From Alcanivorax nanhaiticus (lineage in GTDB: Bacteria > Pseudomonadota > Gammaproteobacteria > Pseudomonadales > Alcanivoracaceae), in NCBI RefSeq assembly GCF_000756665.1, contig NZ_ARXV01000005.1, positions 62,001 through 126,000 on the forward strand: a stretch of 64,000 nt of DNA, written 5' to 3'. Below are positions 61,199-64,000 of the stretch, piece by piece. Position 1 is the first letter of the stretch, and every line of letters starts with the position of its first letter. The notes beneath the pieces were generated by a model. It worked only from the letters and a program-made list of their open reading frames with translations. It made no database searches and had not been told where the DNA came from. A program made the position numbers and the translations under genes.

Positions 61199-61570
61199 AT
61201 GAATAAATTGAGCCGGCTTAAAGGTGCCGAGAAATACTATCAAGAGATCGCAGAAGAGATTTGCATTGCATTAGGCTGCAAATCTTGGGATCAAGCGTGC
61301 CTGGATTTCGTAGTCTACGAGGAAAATGTTATTGGCAGCGCACAGGTCAGCATGGAACTAACAGCCAAAGTCGGGGATAAACCCTGTTCAATTAAGACCA
61401 GCTCGAAGATTTATGACTCAGGAAAATCATTGCGCGCATTCATGCATGAATGTACTGGCGACTTATGGACATCAATGAGTTTCAAAATTCGTCCTGATGG
61501 CGAAATCAGCGTTGATTTCGGCTACGAAATACGAAGCTTCGACCCGGATACCGATGATTTTTATGGGTGA
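61199..61570 (+). CDS. Possible immunity protein, YezG/DUF600-like
   Basis: 123 residues, no signal peptide, preceded by a weak GGGATTGAG site. The N-terminal helix AEKYYQEIAEEICIALGCKSW and the C-terminal LWTSMSFKIRPDGEISVDFGYEIRSF resemble the YezG (DUF600) immunity family, which neutralises LXG or other polymorphic toxins. It is AT-richer than its neighbours and no toxin gene is adjacent, so it may be an orphan. The 239-bp gap upstream contains only a short CGAGTTTCAAG piece like the heptad arms. Family assignment is moderate. Confidence 0.5.
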   Translation: MNKLSRLKGAEKYYQEIAEEICIALGCKSWDQACLDFVVYEENVIGSAQVSMELTAKVGDKPCSIKTSSKIYDSGKSLRAFMHECTGDLWTSMSFKIRPDGEISVDFGYEIRSFDPDTDDFYG

Positions 61571-61690
61571 CAGTAAGGTATTAGAGCCCATGCATCATAC
61601 AATGCCCCGCCCCCCTTGGCGGCTTAGGCTAGGCTCACCATAAACGTCGACTAATTTTCTCGCCTAATAACCAAAGAGGATAACTCCCTA

Positions 61691-62167
61691 TCAAGGCGCC
61701 CCCTCCTCTGCCCACCAGTCACACACACCATTGAGATCCAGCCAGGTTTCTCGCGGCGGCGTTGGTACTGACAAGTCCACCCTTTCACCACTCGTTCGGC
61801 TCAGATAGACAGCGTCGTATACCTCTGCTCTTTGCGTGTAGAGCTCAAACTTGCCGCTCACCTCTCCGTTCACCACTTCCAGCCAGGTCGCCCGGTATTT
61901 TCCCGGCCCCCCGGGCACGTCCTCAATCTTTTCCTCGCGCTCAAAAACCAGCGGAATAAAATCTTCAGCCCCGCGATAGAGCACCAGGCCACCTACCCAG
62001 ACCTCACTTTCCAGATACAGCCGCAATTCAAGCGCAGTAGAGTCATCCGGTGAGGCAAAACAGTGAACATCTACTGAGGTATCGTTCGCATACACCGGTG
62101 CACACAACGCAAACGACAATGATGCTGCCACAACACTCAGCCCGGTTTTTTTCCACATATTGATCAT
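61691..62167 (-). CDS. Exported protein of unknown function
   Basis: 158 residues from ATG 62167, the third of three adjacent ATG codons and the one best placed after AAAGGA. A clear signal peptide ends at VYA near residue 27. The mature part is beta-rich with two Cys (VDVHCFASPDD and LNGVCDWW) that may form a disulfide. Blocks include LRLYLESEVWVGGLVLYRGAEDFIPLVFERE and KYRATWLEVVNGEVSGKFELYTQRAEVYDAVYL. No family is recognised. It lies 66 bp downstream of a DUF1176 gene on the same strand, so they may share a transcript. Confidence 0.7.
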   Translation of the reverse strand: MINMWKKTGLSVVAASLSFALCAPVYANDTSVDVHCFASPDDSTALELRLYLESEVWVGGLVLYRGAEDFIPLVFEREEKIEDVPGGPGKYRATWLEVVNGEVSGKFELYTQRAEVYDAVYLSRTSGERVDLSVPTPPRETWLDLNGVCDWWAEEGAP

Positions 62168-62233
62168 CATCATTCCTTTCATTGATCGGCAACACGTCCA
62201 CACCGTGACGTGTCTGTTCCTGCCGCTTGCCCC

Positions 62234-63322
62234 CTAAGGCGAAGAGGCTCCCTCAGCCTGACGCACCTCAGTGACACGCTCAGGCAAATCCCAGACACCA
62301 CCCGCCGCGAGCCCACGACATTGCCCGGTCGAGGAAGAGAGCGTGTGCACAAACTGCTCACCGTCCCATGTCCACTCTTCGCGGGAATAGCAATCGCCGA
62401 TTCCCCGCCCCTTGTGCATCGCCGACACGGTCGCGCCATCAAATTCTGTCGCCGAGCCCGTCACCAGAACAGGTTGGTAAGGCTTGCTGTCGTTGATTAC
62501 CCAGATGCCCGCCCCGCCGTTGTAGGCCGCCATCCAGCAGCTCACCGCAACCATGAGGCGAGTGTCCGAGAGCCGAACCACATCCAGCGCTTCGCCACCC
62601 TCTTCCGGCATGGCCAGTCCGCTGCATTCGGTTTCCTCGTCCACCAGGGTTCGCAGTGCCGCGCGCAAGGCTGGCTCATCTTCCGCAGGCAAGGTCACCG
62701 GTGCGGCATCTACCGGCGCGGCAATTACCAGCGGTGGGGCCAGTGCTGGCAACACCTCGGCTTCCGGCCTGTTGCCCTTGCGAACCAGCGCGCCCGGGGT
62801 ACCGATCCGCCCCTGCACATCATCCATTTTCAGGAACACTGCACTGGCACCAAGATCAGAAAGCCGCCACCGGTATTGCTCATGAACCCATTCGATAACG
62901 CTATCCCGACGCAGGGCGCGCAGCAGCGGCAGCAACAATTCGTTCGGCAGCTCTGCCCCCAGAAAACCAGGATCCACCTTGACCTTGCCAACCGCTTTTC
63001 CATCTATCACCAGTGACAGGTCGGCATCTGACGTCAGCGCCACATAGGCCTCTTCATCAAGATCAAGCTCCCCGATTTTTACTTCGCCGATTATCGGCTG
63101 ATCCGGGCCCGCCTTACGGGTCAGCAACACGGCCACTGACTCGCTATCTTCAAAAAGACGTTGATAACCCACCGCTCGACAAATACGGGTGTTGTCACAC
63201 ACCAGCATCCAATCTTCATGCTCAAAGCGCAGCCCGGTCACCTCTTTTGCCTGCGCGAAACCTGGCGCCACAAACCCAACGACTCCTGCAAGCAGAGTAA
63301 TGATCCGCAGACATCTCACCAT
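62234..63322 (-). CDS. DUF1176 exported protein
   Basis: 362 residues from ATG 63322 (AAAGGG just upstream); ATG 63364 is an in-frame alternative. The signal peptide VRCLRIITLLAGVVGFVAPGFAQA is followed by the DUF1176 hallmark WMLVCDNTRICRAVGY. The middle has GELDLDEEAYVALTSDADLSLVIDGKAVGKV. The C-terminal half holds paired Cys residues and repeats such as VAVSCWMAAYNGGAGIWVIND and GIGDCYSREEWTWDGEQFVHT, typical of the family. Probably periplasmic; function unknown. Confidence 0.85.
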   Translation of the reverse strand: MVRCLRIITLLAGVVGFVAPGFAQAKEVTGLRFEHEDWMLVCDNTRICRAVGYQRLFEDSESVAVLLTRKAGPDQPIIGEVKIGELDLDEEAYVALTSDADLSLVIDGKAVGKVKVDPGFLGAELPNELLLPLLRALRRDSVIEWVHEQYRWRLSDLGASAVFLKMDDVQGRIGTPGALVRKGNRPEAEVLPALAPPLVIAAPVDAAPVTLPAEDEPALRAALRTLVDEETECSGLAMPEEGGEALDVVRLSDTRLMVAVSCWMAAYNGGAGIWVINDSKPYQPVLVTGSATEFDGATVSAMHKGRGIGDCYSREEWTWDGEQFVHTLSSSTGQCRGLAAGGVWDLPERVTEVRQAEGASSP

Positions 63323-63696
63323 CAGCCCTTTCTGCGCCTTTGCGCCCTTCATCCATTCCATCACTCAACGCCCTCGTCACACCTTTTCCACAGGTGGCAT
63401 CGCTAATCACATCCCTGCTATCTGCACCCACGCTTACGCACAGCGACGGCGATGTCATCACCGCACATTCTGTTAATAACTAAAAGCCCTCTTGCCCCGA
63501 AATACACGCAACGAACCGACAGCCTCAATAGGGCGACACACAGCCCAAGCTTGAGAAGCAGTAATAACAGCGCGCCCCAGGAAAGGCACGAGGGTACCAG
63601 ATAAAATCAGAGCAAAGTCTCGACATTGCGGATAATGAGAACTCTGTTGGTTCTGAAAAAAATCGAGGGGGGCGTCCTGCCATGGGCGCTGTTTTT

Positions 63697-63778
63697 TTGT
63701 GGGAGCGGCGGTTCCGCCGCGATGTGCCTGAACATGATTGAAGTGCGGTATCGCGGTCGAACGCCCGCTCCCACAGGG
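63697..63778. repeat. REPIN of the same subtype as the 40-kb array
   Basis: Forward REP (GGAGCGGCGGTTCCGCCGCG), a spacer GATGTGCCTGAACATGATTG closely related to the spacer at 40279, then an inverted half ending CGCCCGCTCCCACAGG. A degenerate second copy starts near 63807. The rest of the 480-bp gap (63365-63843) shows no gene or clear motif. Confidence 0.85.
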
Positions 63779-63843
63779 GCCTCCTGCGTGGGTGCCGTGT
63801 TTTTGAGGGAGCGGCGGTTTGGCGGCGACTTGTCTCTGTGCTG

Positions 63844-64000
63844 TTATGCCATCACGGGCTGAGCCGTCGAGCCCGCTTTTGCAGCCGTATCCGCGATCAA
63901 ACTCCCCATGCGATCAATCACTGATGGCGGGAAGTCATGACCCATACCTGGAATAATTTCCAGTTTGGCACCCGGAATGGCACGCGCAGACGCTTTGCCT
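63844..64000 (-). CDS. Alpha/beta hydrolase, C-terminal end only
   Basis: The reading frame is open from the right edge to TAA at 63844. The 51 visible codons include IPGAKLEIIPGMGHDFPPSVIDRMGSLIAD, the usual catalytic-histidine region of alpha/beta hydrolases. The substrate cannot be judged from this fragment. Confidence 0.8.
   Translation of the reverse strand, partial: GKASARAIPGAKLEIIPGMGHDFPPSVIDRMGSLIADTAAKAGSTAQPVMA

Noticed and set aside
60983-61243. 86-residue minus-strand ORF between epmA and the immunity-like gene
   Set aside because: No ribosome site, no recognised motif, and it overlaps the start of the better-supported plus-strand gene.

Overview
The window looks like chromosome from a marine gammaproteobacterium of the Alcanivorax/Alloalcanivorax type (Oceanospirillales). 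This is inferred from gene order (dnaJ-dnaK-grpE-hrcA, recN, fur/bamE, smpB/ssrA, serB-fimX, efp/epmAB), moderately high GC, a tmRNA tag of the gammaproteobacterial ANDxxYALAA type, and many Pseudomonas-style REP elements. No species call can be made from sequence alone. No tRNA, rRNA, CRISPR array, intact insertion sequence or integrase was found.

Layout. 1-7954 (minus strand): a type VI secretion accessory/effector module with DUF3540, a TIGR02270-like protein, a DUF2169 adaptor, a degenerate ketosynthase-like protein, a DUF4150 PAAR-like tip, a large VasX-N-type effector with membrane segments, and a lipoprotein that runs off the left edge and may be its immunity protein. 8287-13637: heat-shock genes dnaJ, dnaK, grpE and hrcA with sigma32-like promoters. 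13762-20653: RDD protein, recN, fur, bamE, rnfH, an NSS transporter, smpB and two small genes. 20842-21198: tmRNA. 21523-25665: AT-richer accessory segment with an unknown membrane-protein gene pair and an EcoRII-like restriction-modification-Vsr operon. 25932-28274: roadblock-like protein and a secreted S8 protease. 28644-34159: four overlapping light-related genes (CPD photolyase-like, DASH cryptochrome, DUF2256, FeS-type photolyase) with a divergent LuxR-type regulator. 34248-37446: a three-gene operon of exported proteins, each carrying one collagen-like segment of exactly ten Gly-X-Y triplets. 37676-39943: ahpF and ahpC. 40585-50408: GGDEF-EAL protein, mtgA, META lipoprotein, amidotransferase, leuA, Lrp regulator, flavodoxin and an enoyl-CoA hydratase. 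50553-60959: ATP-grasp, an SMP/YtjB-like membrane protein, serB, fimX and its partner, epmB, efp, epmA. 61199-64000: a possible orphan immunity gene, two secreted proteins and the end of an alpha/beta hydrolase.

Two layers of repeats fill the gaps. One is classical REP/REPIN palindromes, in places arranged as tandem arrays. The other, which I do not recognise, is a set of intergenic inverted repeats whose arms are runs of degenerate 7-bp units. The seed heptad is the same in both arms of one element but differs between elements. Several sit on the stop codons of genes, and one has been read into the C terminus of leuA.

The two strongest candidates for undescribed biology are the three-chain collagen-like operon at 34248-37446 and the heptad-armed inverted-repeat family.
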